NCBI RefSeq assembly: GCF_002994745.2
Contig: NC_037093.1
Span: 66,917,510-66,981,509 of the forward strand
Length of the DNA: 64,000 nt
From: Rosa chinensis
Taxonomy: Eukaryota > Streptophyta > Magnoliopsida > Rosales > Rosaceae
Direction: 5' to 3'
Each line of letters begins with the position of its first letter. Within the stretch, counting starts at the first letter, position 1. The notes beneath the pieces are model-generated. The model saw nothing but the letters and a program-made list of their open reading frames with translations, was not told where the DNA came from and ran no database searches. This document shows, piece after piece, positions 46,811 to 58,995 of the stretch. Both the position numbers and the translations under genes were made by a program.

Positions 46811-46996
46811 TGTATTCATTTCAGAGTGTATAAGGTTCTTTTAATATTTTAAAATTCCATGGGTATTCAATTGAAATTCCATGGGTATTCAATTGAAATT
46901 TTAAAAGGTCTTTCTAAATTTTGGTGTATTCAATAATTTTGAATCTTAATCCATTCAAATCTGACAATATTTTATCTAATTATTTTTTAATAAAAG

Positions 46997-47175
46997 GCTG
47001 GTGCGGCTGTCCTCAAGTCTCGATTAATGAAACTGTTAAATACAAGGGGGAACATTAAGCCTAAACCCCTGATTACAATAAGCATCTAGAGTATGTCCTG
47101 AAATAATATCAGGAATCTCTACATAAGACATGTATTCTAAAAAATACCAACTAGCTACTCCATTTGCTTTAAAAG
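46997..47175 (-). repeat. LINE-like dispersed repeat, copy 3 (3' end only)
   Basis: It matches the 3' part of the repeat at 1330-1775 on the opposite strand, with the same AGCCTTTTATT terminal motif on the minus strand, and is truncated at its 5' side. Confidence 0.5.
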
Positions 47176-47179
47176 TATA

Positions 47180-47879
47180 CGGATTTTAAAAGATTTTATT
47201 AAAAAAAATGCTAGATTTTAAAAGTTTTTATAGTACTTTTATATAAGGGTTCTTCGATATAATGTCATTAGTTTACTAGAATCACAATCCAAAATGCTTA
47301 CCTGCGTGGGGTTCTGGAAATAATCTCCTACTGTTGTTGCATCAACAAGAAGCGTTGTCAATTTATACTGTCCTAGAAGATTTACCTGTTTGAAAACTTG
47401 AGGTAGTTTGGTTACTGTTGAGAAGCTTCTGCATTTACACATTTCATGTTCTGTAATATTTGGAATTCGACTAATTTCCTTGTTTTCTATTCATTCAGGA
47501 CTTGGAGAATGCGATGTTGGCTTGAAGGACATGATGTTTATGTAACTGGATGCTAGCAGCTTGTGGGTCTGAGCCTTTCTTTTGGAATTGCAAGTCATTA
47601 GAGAATTCAACATAGAAAGCTACCTGTAGTCCTGTACGCACAAGATGCCCCCCAGGTATATGCTAAAATGCCTGATCCAATTTTCTTCTTCTGTTGATAA
47701 TTTGATATTTTCTTTTTGGTCTATGTGAAGTTGTGAACGATACACTGTGTTATATGAATGGTGCATTAAATACATTACCAAACATAAATATCAAAGAATA
47801 ATTGCATTCGAAAAACAATGTGCATATCTGTCTGACTGGAATAGTAGAAATAACAAGCCCAGAAAGCCAATAGATATGC
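47180..47879. other. Downstream flank of P450 gene B, no gene seen
   Basis: AT-rich sequence with a short unrecognised frame at 47442-47239 (minus) bounded by splice-like signals. Nothing firm can be assigned. Confidence 0.35.
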
Positions 47880-49730
47880 TTAGAGTTGAGAAAGTAAGGC
47901 CAGCATTGTTGGGCGTGGCCTGCATTTTGCTAGTAACGGTTGAGCTTTAGGCATGGTGAGCCCAGTACCTATACTCATATCAATCATTTCCTCACTAGGT
48001 CTCTCCCACTCAAAGCACTGAATCAGTGACCCTAAGGCCAGCCCTACAATCCGGTTTGCTAAGCCTTCACCAGGACAGCCTCTCCTTCCGGTCCCAAATG
48101 GCAACCACATGAAACCATCTCTTTCTCCTTGTACATTTTGGAACCTCTCTGGCTTAAATTGTTCAGGTTCTGCCCACAACTTAGGATCATTCTGTATGGC
48201 CCATGCGTTCACCAACAGCATTGTTCCACGTGGAACATGGAAGCCAGCCACGGTGCAGTCATCCGATGCCTCATGGGGCGCCAGAAGTGGGGCTGCTGGG
48301 TACATTCGGAGGGTCTCATATATGATGCTACTAAGATAGGGAAGCTTGGCAAGGTCTGACTCCTTAATTAGTCTGCCTTCTCCAATGTGGTTATCAATTT
48401 CAGTCTGGGCCTTTGCAAGTGCTTGAGGGTTGTTGAGCAATAGTGATAGAGCCCATTCCATGGTTCCAGCTGAGGTGTCTGTTCCTGCTGTTAACATAAC
48501 CTGGTAAAAAATGCCTTAGACCAACTAATTTCATATTTTGAGGTATAAATTTGCATGTAGCTAAGTTTCTAGAGCAGTGTAATTTCTAGTTGAGAGCTTA
48601 AACTAAAGATTAGGGAAACACATAGTTGCTAGTTGCTACACAGGTATTTGCAGAGTTCTTAAGCTTGAAAATAGATGCAAAAAACAAGATGAATACTGTG
48701 ATAAAGAACTTTTTGAATAAATTTCATTTAGGTAAAAGTCGGATTCTCCCTTACCAATTCATAAAGTATAATGTTCAAGCTGGAAACTATACTTGACCTT
48801 GGACTTTAGAGTTTGGCTTAGAGAACTTACATGCATCATGCCCCTTATGATTTCATCAGTATAGTATTCGGCTTCAGTTCCTTGCAGTGACAACATGACA
48901 TCCACCATGGTCTTGCTTCTCTTTTCCAAAGCAGAGTCGCTCTGCATTTTTCTATGTTGATCAATCAAATCTTGCAGGAACTTATCCCTCTTCTTATGCA
49001 ATATTATCAACTTCTTCTCAAGCTTGCTTACTCCTACGTGGTTTAAAACTGGTATGAAATCTCCAACGTTAGTAACCCCAGTCAATTGAAACCCCTCTGT
49101 AACAATTTGTTGAAACATTTTAGCTTCCTCCAAATCTGCTATATCTTCCCCATAGTATCTTTTCCCAGCAACCATTCTCATTATAACATTAAGTGTTAGC
49201 TGAAAAAACTTTGACTTCATCTCTACACCCTGAAACTCACCACCATTACAGCCTCGAAAAAGCTGGCAAACGAGTGACCTGATTTCATCTGCACGTATGC
49301 CATGAAACATCTGAAGGCTGCTGGATGACAATAGTTCAAGGGAAGCTATGCGTCTTAATTTGCGCCAGTGGGAGCCATAAGAAGCCCAGGTAACTGTAGT
49401 ATAGTTATACCCAAGGTGTTTGCCGGCAAGCAGCTTTGGACGGTTTGCAAAAGCGACGTCGTGCTTGGTGAAGCATTCCTCAGCTGCAGAAGGGGAGGAT
49501 ACAAGAATGACAGGGCGGGAGCCAAATTTGATGTATACAATTGGACCATATTTGTCGGATAACTTTGCAAGTGTTCTATGGAGGGGTTTCTTAAAAAGAT
49601 AGAGATGGCCTATTATGGGGAGAGAGAGAGCAGGGCTTGGTGGCAATCTCTTCTTATTTTTCTGCAAATAACCCTTGAGGAAAAGAAAGATGATGAAGAG
49701 CAAGATGTAGGAGTAGGTTGAAGTTTCCAT
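47880..49730 (-). CDS. Cytochrome P450, CYP81 family, gene B
   Basis: Two exons, 49730-48831 (900 nt, donor CAT|GTAAGT) and 48500-47880 (acceptor CAG|GTTATG), encode 506 residues with an intact frame. Features are an N-terminal membrane anchor ([13 protein letters not shown]), hinge [11 protein letters not shown]-helix WRKLRR, I-helix [15 protein letters not shown] (ExxR), FKPERF and the heme loop [12 protein letters not shown]. It is a microsomal monooxygenase needing a P450 reductase; the substrate is unknown. It differs clearly from the gene at 3.4-7.1 kb and groups with the copies at 54.3-63.5 kb. Its upstream 0.5 kb is shared with gene C, which suggests similar regulation after block duplication. 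The Met at 49730 aligns with MET starts of all paralogues in this subgroup; an in-frame Met 21 codons upstream is less likely. Confidence 0.93.
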
Positions 49731-50226
49731 GGTGATGGATCTGTTGATGTCTGCAACAACGAGGACAATGCTCCAACGAGGATAATGCTTCAATAATGGG
49801 TTATTTTATTAGTAAGTGAAGGTGCTGCTATTTGTTAATGTGACAGAGGTCAGATCTGCTAGAATTAGTCCACTATGCCATGCGCGATACTTCCAAAGTC
49901 TAATAGAAAATTCCTAACAGAAAGAAGGAATAATAGAAAATATCATAGCAAATCGATTTCCTGACTGCTATGTTTGGGATCTGATAGTATAAAGTATAAA
50001 CAACATCCACCACATTCTTCCCGTTTCTGGAAATATTAGTGCAGAGGGCCTGCCTAGTCGTCCAAAGTTTCAATTTTTATTTTCTTTTTTAGACGATTTG
50101 TTGCTACATCCACATTTCCTTTGTATTGACTTATTGGATGGTAGGTTGATAACTAGAGTAACTGAACCACACCATCATTTCTGTTTGAATTTGAATAACT
50201 ATTCTGATGAGGAGATTGTAGTGTGA
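49731..50226 (-). promoter_or_regulatory. Promoter region of gene B, shared with gene C
   Basis: About 0.5 kb upstream of the ATG is collinear with 55973-56467 upstream of gene C (for example CAGAGGGCCTGCCTAGTCGTCC and TTATTGGATGGTAGGTTG blocks). Similarity stops at about 50226, the duplication breakpoint. Individual control elements cannot be assigned. Confidence 0.6.
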
Positions 50227-50886
50227 ACAGGGCGGATTTAGGGGGGTCGAGTCTAGGCAGCTGCCTAACTTCGAAATCTAAGATAGACTTATTTGGTTTT
50301 TATGGTTTTGTAGAATTTTTTTCTAAAGGAGAGGGCAAGAGGGTTGAGACGATACCCTGCATGTCATTTATGTTTCTTCTATTTTCTTGTATCCAATAAA
50401 GACGCCGCCTGATAATTTGAAATATTTAATTAGGGATAAGACTCATAACTAGATTTAAATACAATTAAATATAAATAACACTAAAAACTGTTCACATCTT
50501 ATGGGTGTGGAGAAGTGGGTGGTTATCCGTCTAAAAGTGGGTAGTTAGTTCATGAAAATAATAAAAAAAAATTATTAATTATTTATTTAAATTTTGACTT
50601 ATCCCTCACAGTTAGAAAGATATATAAAGTTATTTAATATTTTAGGGATATGAAAGTACGAAAGTGACCATTCTTGACTACGAAAGTGACCATTTTTGAC
50701 ATTTTGTGAACAGTGTCTGACCAGCCAACCTCAATAGTGGAAATACAAGGCAAAAAAGTAGTGAATAGTCTTGACCGGTCAAGCTCAACGGATGGACTTG
50801 CTCTAACCTTAGCTTGTAGGGTAAGAAGAAAGATTTTTTTTTTTTTTTTTTCGTTTGAACTATGCCTATACCATGTCATATTTTTT

Positions 50887-51666
50887 GGGTGTTGCTATTT
50901 GTACCCGACAAATTTTTTTGTATACCCAGCAACACAATTTTTGTTCTTAATTTTCCATTTTTACCCCTTATCTAAATAAAATAAATTAAAAAAAGAAGAA
51001 GAGGAAACATGTACCCCGCCGTCGTGACTCATGAGTCGTGAGTCGTCTCTTCCTCCCCATATTTCTCATTGGCTAATCGCTGTCACACCCTCAAAGCCTT
51101 CTTCATTGAAGGGAGGGAGGATCTTATTTAATCTTTTTCAAGGCCTCGTATAAAGGTTTCTATTTTTGCTGATGCTTTTTTCTTCTTCTTTTTGGGTGAA
51201 ATTGGTTCTTCATATGAAATTTTAGATAAATGTTGCTCACTCATTTGAATTTAAACATCTGAGAATTTACCTATCTTGTTATCAATTCATTAGTTTGTAT
51301 ACAGATTATCAGTTAGAAAAATGAATCAATAACAACATATGATACTATGACTGTAAAAATGAGAGGTGAGAGATAGAAGTGGAGTGATCCAAGTTGCTAG
51401 CTAAGAGTAGATTGCTTTCTGATCTGGACTGTCTCCAGGATCAAAGAAAAAGAATAACGAAAAAAAGAAGAGAATATAGAGAGAGAAGAAGAATAATAAG
51501 AGATGATGGAAAGCCTTTTTCTTCCTATTGGACGTGTAGTTACTATTGTTTGTATTTATTTTTTTATTTTTAATTTATTAAAATAGAGGGTACTATTGGA
51601 AATAAGGGACAAAAATTATGTTGCTGGGTATAGTTAGATTTTTGTTGGGTACATTTAGAAACACCC
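50887..51666. mobile_element. Non-autonomous inverted-repeat DNA element (780 bp)
   Basis: The left end GGGTGTTGCTATTTGTACCC and the inverted right end GGGTGTTTCTAAATGTACCC stay similar for about 70 bp. The flanks share TATTTTTT (8 bp). TIR length and target size fit a hAT- or Mutator-type MITE. The interior is AT-rich with an internal near-duplicate ATGAGTCGTGAGTCG; no coding capacity. Confidence 0.72.
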
Positions 51667-51779
51667 TATTTTTTTCATAGTTATAGACTTGCTTTTAATA
51701 AGTGAGCATTTAGTTCGAATATAAATGGTCTATTCCTATGTACCATCGTGATATCATTGCAACTTTTTGATTTATTTAT

Positions 51780-53077
51780 GGGTCCTTGACCAAAAGCACC
51801 AAAATTGACAAAAAGTATCTCACTTGGCCCAGCAACAAATTTTTATTCTCACTTACCATTTTTAATGAAAAATGACAGTTTTGCCCTCAGCTAAATTAAA
51901 TAATTACATCGATCTCTCTTTCTCTCCTTCCCTCCCCTCCCCTCCCCTCTCTCTCTCTCCCCAACGAGGCCGGCATCTCTCATCGAGGAGGTCCGACGTC
52001 GGTGACCCGTGGATGGAGGTTTGTGGTCGAGAACGAGGATAGTGACGGGGATTGGGCGGAGTTGGAGTCAACGACCGCCGGCGACATCACCCCTCACGCC
52101 GGTGTTATCTTCCTCACTCCATCGCCGTCGACATCGACCGCACCTCCAATTCCGAGCACGGTCGCCACGTGAAGAACACCTCCGAAGCTCCGCCGCCACG
52201 CCAGGGTCGTCATCAGACCTCTGAAGCTCCAAGCGCCAGGATCGATTCCGGCTTTGTTCTCAGCCAAAGGTCACCGTCGCTCTCCTCTTGCTCAGATCGA
52301 TTTCCGGCTTCGTCTTCAGCCAAAGACCGCCGTCGCTCCTCTTGCCCAGATCGGTTTCACCATTCGTTCGAGAACGACCTTCGTCGCCTTCATCTCGCCC
52401 ACAGACCGACCAGATTCTTCAGTTCGTCACAGCCCACAGGACGGGAGTTCGGTCCGGGTTGGGCTCCGAAGCAGTCGTTCAATTTTTTTTTTTTTTTTTT
52501 TTTTTTAAGTAATGGGACAGAAGGAAAGAAATTTTTTTTTGATTGTCTATTGGGGGGCAATAGAAATCTATTGAAGGACAATAGACGTTTTTAAATTGAT
52601 ATAATCTCTTTGTTTTTTTCTTTAATCAAAGTTTTATTTGTCTAAATTTGGGGAGATTAGTTTATATTCTCACAACCGAAAGTTCTATTGGGGGCAATAG
52701 ACGGAAAATTCTATTGGGAAGCAATAGACGTCTATTGGGGGGCAATAGAGGTTTGGGGGCAATAGAGGTTTTCAAAAAAATCCGATTGGTGGCGGCTGGT
52801 GGCCGGAATCCGGAGGCTGGTGACCGGATTCTGGCCAAAGTTGACCGGATTCCGGTGACCGGCTCCGGCGAAGTCTCCTATGGTTTTTTTCTCTCTCTAA
52901 GTAACAAAGGGATGAGGGGTAAAATGGTATTAAAAAAAAATTAAAAACAAAAAAAAATCTTAATGGGGTATTAGGGAAGACTTCCTTAGAGTGTATTGTA
53001 TAAGAGGGAATTAAAAAAACTTAATGGGGTTAGTAGGAAAAAAAATCCCTAAAAATAGGATAAATGGACAAAAACCC
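51780..53077. mobile_element. MULE/Pack-MULE, second copy of the family
   Basis: A perfect 9-bp target duplication TTTATTTAT (51771-51779, 53078-53086) flanks this element. Its ends match those of the SECA1-bearing element in inverted order (GGGTCCTTGACCAAAAGC at left). The shared interior comprises the GC-rich leader block (52790-52900) and CTATTGGGGGGCAATAG repeats (about 52540-52770). The left part (51960-52470) is GC-rich with open frames, possibly captured host sequence, but I do not recognise the source. No transposase. Confidence 0.82.
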
Positions 53078-53280
53078 TTTATTTATAGATAGCAGTGGCA
53101 GAGTATGTAATGACTATTTTAACATGTGTATTAATAAAAGTCATGTTTATTAAAAAAAATCTTTTGTTTTAGTTTTTAATCTCATCCTACCAATCTCACG
53201 CACACATTAGTTAAATTTGTTTAAGTTTTGAAGTTGTGAAATTTAAAATACAAAAATAAATAAATAAAGGAAATGAGAAA

Positions 53281-53456
53281 CATGGACCGAAAATGCAACG
53301 AGCCCAATCAAATGGGAAGGAAATGTAGGTCCAGAGCGACGTTCTTCACTTTCTGCCGCTGTATTAAACCATGCCTTTGGGTCTCTGAGAAACAGTTCTC
53401 CCTCTCGAATTGATCGCCGTGAAAACGAACCCCGCATCGCAGCAGCACTCATGGGC
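53281..53456. repeat. Segmental-duplication block, copy 2
   Basis: Homologous to 46636-46810. It marks the far side of the block that also carries P450 gene C. Confidence 0.75.
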
Positions 53457-53514
53457 GATGGGTATCGTGCTGCGTCGAGGATCACAACCACAACCTGCGC
53501 ATAGTTCACTTGCC

Positions 53515-53768
53515 ATGACGGTAGAGTTACCCGAAGATATTATACTCATTGATTGCTGGCGTTTGGAGAAAGATTGAATCCCCCTCTCATGTTCGTCCCG
53601 CATAAGATGTACCAGGAAGTTCTTTTGAACGAGACACTTCATTGGATTGTCCATGAATTCACGCAAGGACTAGCCATTATTGCTTTTGATTTGGCAAACG
53701 ATGAATTCCGGAAAATGATGCTGCCTAATAATATTTTCAACCAAGAAAACTATCATGAGATTGTATAG
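53515..53768 (+). pseudogene. F-box protein relic (internally deleted)
   Basis: The start MTVELPEDIIL is a classic F-box N-terminus, but the frame stops after about 20 residues. Downstream, in another frame, NETLHWIVHEFTQGLAIIAFDLANDEFRKMMLP resembles the F-box-associated domain (LNGALHW...IVAFDL). Most of the F-box and the first repeats are missing. This looks like an internally deleted F-box/FBA gene, not a functional ubiquitin-ligase adaptor. Confidence 0.65.
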
Positions 53769-54293
53769 GAAGAGAGTCTGCTTTGCTTATTGATTATAAT
53801 CATGGGTTGGAAGAGATCGAAGGCCATGGTGGAAAGGCTGAAACTAAAATCTCAACAAGAGCCCTAGACGAAGGGGAATGATTGGTCACTCTTTACATCA
53901 CTTGCTGGTTAGTTATTCCGGCCTCATTTGACTCTACAAAACAAATACCTTTGAAACCTGTTATTTGTTCAATTTATCGGTTTAGCAATCATTTTTACAT
54001 AATTTTCAGATGCCTGCCTTTGAAATTAACCAATTAATTATGATTTATGAATCGATATCAAGTCAGTCTAAAATCTCAAATCAAAACCTATTGCCCCTCA
54101 AGATTTGTAACAGAAGCAGTGTGAATCAACAGAGAAAACTACAAGTAATGATAACATGTCAACCAGACATATTCTAAAATGCCTCGTATACATAATGCAA
54201 AACCAAGCTTGAACAGATATAATAGCATCTGAAAACAACATGTATATTTAGACTGGAAATAAGAGGCCCAGAAAACCAAGGAGATATAGATTG

Positions 54294-55972
54294 TTAGAGT
54301 TGAGAAAGTAAGGCCAGCATCGTTGGGCGTGGCCTGCATTTTGCTAGCAAAGGGTGAGCTTTAGGCATTGAGACGCCAGTCCCTTCAGTCATGTCCACCA
54401 TCTCCTCACCACTTCTCTCCCACTCAAAACACTGAATGACTGACCCTAAGGCCAGCCCTACCATCCGGTTGGCTAACCCTTCCCCAGGACAGCCTCTTCT
54501 TCCTGTCCCAAATGGCAAGTACATGAAAACATCTCTTTCTTTTTGTGCATTTTGGAACCTCTCTGGCTTAAATTGTTCAGGCTCTTCCCACAACTTAGGA
54601 TCATGATGTATGGCCCATGCGTTCACCAACAGCATTGTTCCACGAGGAACATTGAAGCCTCCCACGGTGCAGTCCTCTGATGACTCGTGTGGGGGAAGAA
54701 GTGCGGCTGCTGGGTACATTCTGAGGGTCTCGTTTATGATGCAATGGAGATAGGGTAGATTAGATAGGTCTGATTCCTCAATTAGCCTGCTTTGCCCAAT
54801 TTTGTTATCAATTTCTGTCTGTGCCTTTGCAAGGGCTTCTGGGTTGTTGAGCAATAGTGATAGAGCCCATTCCATGGTTCCAGCCGTGGTGTCTGTTCCT
54901 GCTGTTAACATGTTCTGGGTACAATAGTGCAAAAATCTGTGAATTTGCATAATATGCAACTAGTTTTCTAGAGCTCGAGCTAAAGACAAAAGTGAAATAA
55001 CATTCTAATTTAGGCTGATCAGTTAAAAAAAAAATCTTTCATACTGCAGTTGTTCTGGTTGAGAGAGCTTACTTGCATGATGCCTCTTATGATTTTATCA
55101 GTATAATATTCAGGTTCAGTTGCTTGCAGTGACAACAAGACATCCACCATGGTCTGGCTCTTCTGTTCAGAAACAGAGCCACTCTGCACTTTTCTGTGTT
55201 CTTCAATCAAATATTGCATGAACTTATCCCTCTTCTCCTGTAATTTCAACATCTTTTTTTCAAGGCCACCTGATCCAAGGTACTTTAAAACTGGCAAGAA
55301 ATCTCCAATATTGTTAGCCCCACTCAATTGAAAAGTCTCTTTCACAATTTGTTCAAAACTCTTAGCTTCGCTGGACCCTGCGATGTCTTCACCATAGTAT
55401 CTCTTCCCAGCAATCACCCTCATCAAAACATTAAGAGTAAGCTCGAAAAACGTTGACTTCATATCTAAACTCCGCAGTTCACCACCATTATACCCTCGAA
55501 AAAGCTTGCAAATTAGTGACCTAACTTCATCTGCACGTATGCCATGAAACATCTGAAGGCGGCTGGATGACAATAGCTCAAGGGAAGCTATGCGTCTCAA
55601 GTTGCGCCAGTGAGGGCCATAGGAAGCCCAGACAATCGCAGTATAGTTGCATCCAAAGTGCTTGCCGGCAAGCAGCTTTGGACGGTTTGCGAAAGTGACA
55701 TCGTTTTTGGTGAAACATTCCTCAACTGCAGAAGGAGAGGATACAACAACAACCGGGCGGGATCCAAATTGAAGGTATAAAATTGGACCATATTTGTCGG
55801 TTAGTTTTGCGAGTGTTCTGTGGAGAGGTTTCTTAAATAGGTAGAGATGACCTATGATGGGAAGGGAAGGAGAAGGGCTTGGTGGGAGTCTTTTCTTAAT
55901 TTTCTGCAAATAACTCTTGAGGAAAAGAAAGATGATGAAGAGCAAGATGTAGGAGTAGGTTGAAGTTTCCAT
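54294..55972 (-). CDS. Cytochrome P450, CYP81 family, gene C
   Basis: Exons 55972-55073 (900 nt, donor CAA|GTAAGC) and 54914-54294 (acceptor CAG|AACATG) encode 506 residues with no lesion, in a very compact gene (158-bp intron). Features are the N-terminal anchor, [10 protein letters not shown] hinge, WRNLRR C-helix, [11 protein letters not shown]-helix, NETLR, FKPERF and [12 protein letters not shown] heme loop. It is a tandem paralogue of gene B, with the same exon lengths and the same upstream 0.5 kb. Differences concentrate in putative substrate-recognition regions (for example around [12 protein letters not shown]), so a different substrate preference is possible but not shown. The start is conserved with genes B and D. 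Confidence 0.93.
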
Positions 55973-56467
55973 GGTGATGGATCTGTTGATGTCTGCAACG
56001 ACGAGGACAACGCTTCAACGAGGATATGCTTCAATAATGGGTTATCTTATTAGTAAGCGAAGGTGCTGCTATTTGATAATGTGACAAATGTCAGGCTAGT
56101 ATTAGTCGACTATATATGCATGCGCATTAATTCCAAAGTCTAATAGAAAATTCCTAATAGAAAAAAGGAGTCATAGAAAATATCATATCATAGCGATTTC
56201 CTGGTTGATATGTTTGGGATTTGATGATATAAAGTCTGGTTAACATCCACCACATTGCTCCCGTTTCTTGAAATATTGAAGTGCAGAGGGCCTGCCTAGT
56301 CGTCCAAAGTTTCAATTTTTATTTTCTTTCTTAGACGATTTGTTGCTACATCGACATTTCCTTTGGATTGACTTATTGGATGGTAGGTTGATAACTAGAG
56401 TAACTGAGCCACGCCATCATTTCTGTGTGAATTTGAATCTCTAGTCTGATGAGGAGATTGTAGTGTG
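55973..56467 (-). promoter_or_regulatory. Promoter region of gene C, shared with gene B
   Basis: Collinear with 49731-50226; similarity ends at about 56467. The duplicated promoter has few point differences by eye, suggesting either a recent duplication or gene conversion. Confidence 0.6.
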
Positions 56468-56814
56468 AGGTTGTAAAGCTCTGGATCACAGAACTATGGT
56501 GTGCCACATTTAAACTTCTTGGGCATTTCTTTCTTTTAAGGTATTTCAATTTCAAGTTTGTTTCATATTGTGAATTATAGATTTGCATACATGAATCTAC
56601 TTGATTGGAAAACACCTTATTACTACACAGGTATTTGCAAATATCTTCAATAAAAACAAAACAACATACATTATGTTTAGAAGCCTCTCCTAAAATTTCG
56701 TTCATTTTTTGAAAGCTAGTCTCTGCCTTACCAGCCAAAAAAAAACAGTAATTTTATTAAGCTGAAAATTATTGCAGTTGACCTTGGATTTTAGCGTGTG
56801 GTTAGATAGCTTAC

Positions 56815-57694
56815 ATGCATCATGCCCCTTATGATTTCATCGGTATGGTATTCAGGTTCAGTTCCTTGCAGTGACAACAAGACATCCACCATTGTCTTGC
56901 TCATCTGTTCAGAAGCAGAGTCACTCTGCTTTTGTCTATGTTGATTGATCAAATCTTGCAGGAACTTATCCTTCTTCTTCTGCAATATCACCAACTTCTT
57001 CTCAAGTCTACTTACTCCCACATAGTTCAAAACTGGTATGAAATCTCCAATGTTGGTAACTCCAGTCAATTGAATTGACTCTGCTACAATTTGTTGAAAC
57101 CTTTTAGCTTCCTCCCAAATCTGCTATATCTTCCCCATAGTATCTCTTTCCAGCTACCATCCTCAAAGAAACATTGAGAGTTAGCTGAAAAAATGTTGAC
57201 TACATGTCCAAACTCTGAAACTCATTGCCATTACAGCCTCGAGTAAACCGGCAAATGAGTGACCTGACTTCATCTGCACATATACCATGAAACATCTGAA
57301 GGCTGTTGGATGACAATAATTTAACGGAAGCTATGCGTCTCAAGTTGTGCCAGTGAGAGCCATAAGAAGCCCAGCTAATAGTGGTATAGTTATAGCCAAG
57401 GTATTTGCCAGCAAGCAGCTTTGGACGATTTGCAAAAGCGACGTCGTGCTTGGTGAAGCATTCCTCAGCTGCAGAAGGGGAGGATACAAGAATAACAGGC
57501 CGTGAGCCATATCTAACGTAAAGAATTGGACCATATTTGTCGGACAACTCTGCAAGTGTTCTATATAGAGGTTTTTTTATGGGGAGACAGAGACCGGGGC
57601 TTGGTGGGAATCTTTTGTTAATTCTCTGCAAATTGTTCTTAAGAAAAAGAAAGATGATGAAGAACAAGATGAAGTAGTAGGTTGAAGTTTCCAT
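56815..57694 (-). pseudogene. CYP81-like P450 pseudogene, exon 1 only (copy E)
   Basis: Only exon 1 is present. Lesions against gene B: about 21-24 bp deleted between LCLPI and KKPLYRTL (the IGHLYLF segment is lost), a TAG directly after SLDM in place of a sense codon (57198-57200), and a frameshift near 57110 (an extra base in the CTCCCAAATC run). The end of exon 1 ([10 protein letters not shown] then a GTAAGC donor) is intact, but no second exon follows before gene C's promoter region. Non-functional. Confidence 0.85.
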
Positions 57695-57815
57695 GGAGAT
57701 GGGTATGGTGAAGTCTGTTATAATAATGAGGCGGATGTACTTCATATCATACGATCAAGAAGTCAACCTTTCTTTTAAGGGAAAAACGTAACCATCAATA
57801 CTGGGATATTTTATT

Positions 57816-58441
57816 ATTTGTTGAAACCTTTTAGCTTCCTCCAAATCGGCTATATCTTCCCCATAGCATCTCTTCCCAGTTACCATCCTCATCATAACAT
57901 TGAGAGTTAGCTGAAAAAATGTTGACTTAATCTCTAAACTCTGAAACTCACCACCATTAGACCCTCTAAAAAGCCGGCAAATGAGTGACCTGACTTCATC
58001 TGCACGTATGCCCTGAAGCATCTGAAGGCGGTTGGATGACAATAATTCAAGGGAAGAAATACGTCTCAAGTTGCGCCAATGAGAGCCATAAGAAGCCCAG
58101 GTAACTGTGGTATAGTTATAACCAAGGTATTTTCCGGCAAGCAGCTTTGGACGGTTTGCAAAGGCAACGTCATGCTTTGTGAAGCATTCCTCGACTGCAG
58201 ATGGGGAGGATACAAGAATGACAGGGCGGGAGCCAAATTTGATGTATACAATTGGACCATATTTATCAGAGAGTTTTGCTAGTGTTTTATGTAAGGGTTT
58301 TTGGAAGAGGTAGAGATGGCCTATAAAGGGTAGAGATGGACCAGGGCATGGTGGGAGTTGACTGTTAGTTTTCTGCAAATAGTTCTTGAGGAAAAGGAAG
58401 ACAATGAAGAGCAAAATGTAGTAGTACATTGAAGTTTCCAT
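57816..58441 (-). pseudogene. CYP81-like P450 pseudogene, truncated exon 1 (copy F)
   Basis: The frame is perfectly open from MET to [20 protein letters not shown] and then breaks off at TTTGTTGAAACC. There it joins what looks like the promoter start of copy E (GATATTTTATTA). The rest of exon 1 and exon 2 are missing. The open part keeps the anchor, hinge, C-helix WRNLRR and other features, so the loss is a recent deletion. A TATATAA lies about 55 bp upstream of the ATG. Confidence 0.85.
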
Positions 58442-58995
58442 GGATTCTGTTCAAGTCTGCAACGATGAAGCTAATGTGCATTATATAGGATCAAACAGTC
58501 AATTTCTCATAGTTGGGTTATTTTATAGTTTGTGAAAAAGTCAACTTATCCATAGTAGAAGGAGAAATGGTCAAATCTAGTGATGCTATCTAATAATCTA
58601 ACAACATACAGCTGCTTTCCAAATCTGTCACACATCCAAATTGACATATAGTTAAACTTGGTAAGATTGTTTTTTTATTTTTTGGGTACATTTTTAAATT
58701 GATAAATTGTTGAATAAACAAGATTTATGGGGATTGATATTACTATGTGTTGGTAAGTGTTAGTATGTGAACCCAGAAAATAACTGACACCTAACATTCA
58801 AATAAACTAGCCATTCAAATTTTCCGCCAACTAGACTGAAAAACGGTTAGTTGAGCTGGTGGAATAACTAACCAAACTCCCAAACACAAAGCTACTAGTC
58901 TTCCTCTTCTTCTTGTTCTTCCACCCCCAGTAGCTCTCTCTAACAATCCTCACCCACTCCAGCTCTGTGCGATTTGGAATCCTTCTGAAGACACA
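58442..58995. other. Divergent intergenic region
   Basis: This lies between the truncated P450 copy F and the RING E3 gene, and must hold the E3 promoter. No distinct element is recognised. Confidence 0.4.

Noticed and set aside
50640..50830. A MITE ending GGATGGACTTGCTCTAACC, similar to the end of the element at 20.9-21.2 kb
   Set aside because: No matching inverted left end or target duplication could be found.
52009..52594. A plus-strand protein gene of up to 180 residues
   Set aside because: It lies inside a MULE, has low-complexity Ser/Arg composition and no recognisable domain; kept only as possible captured sequence.
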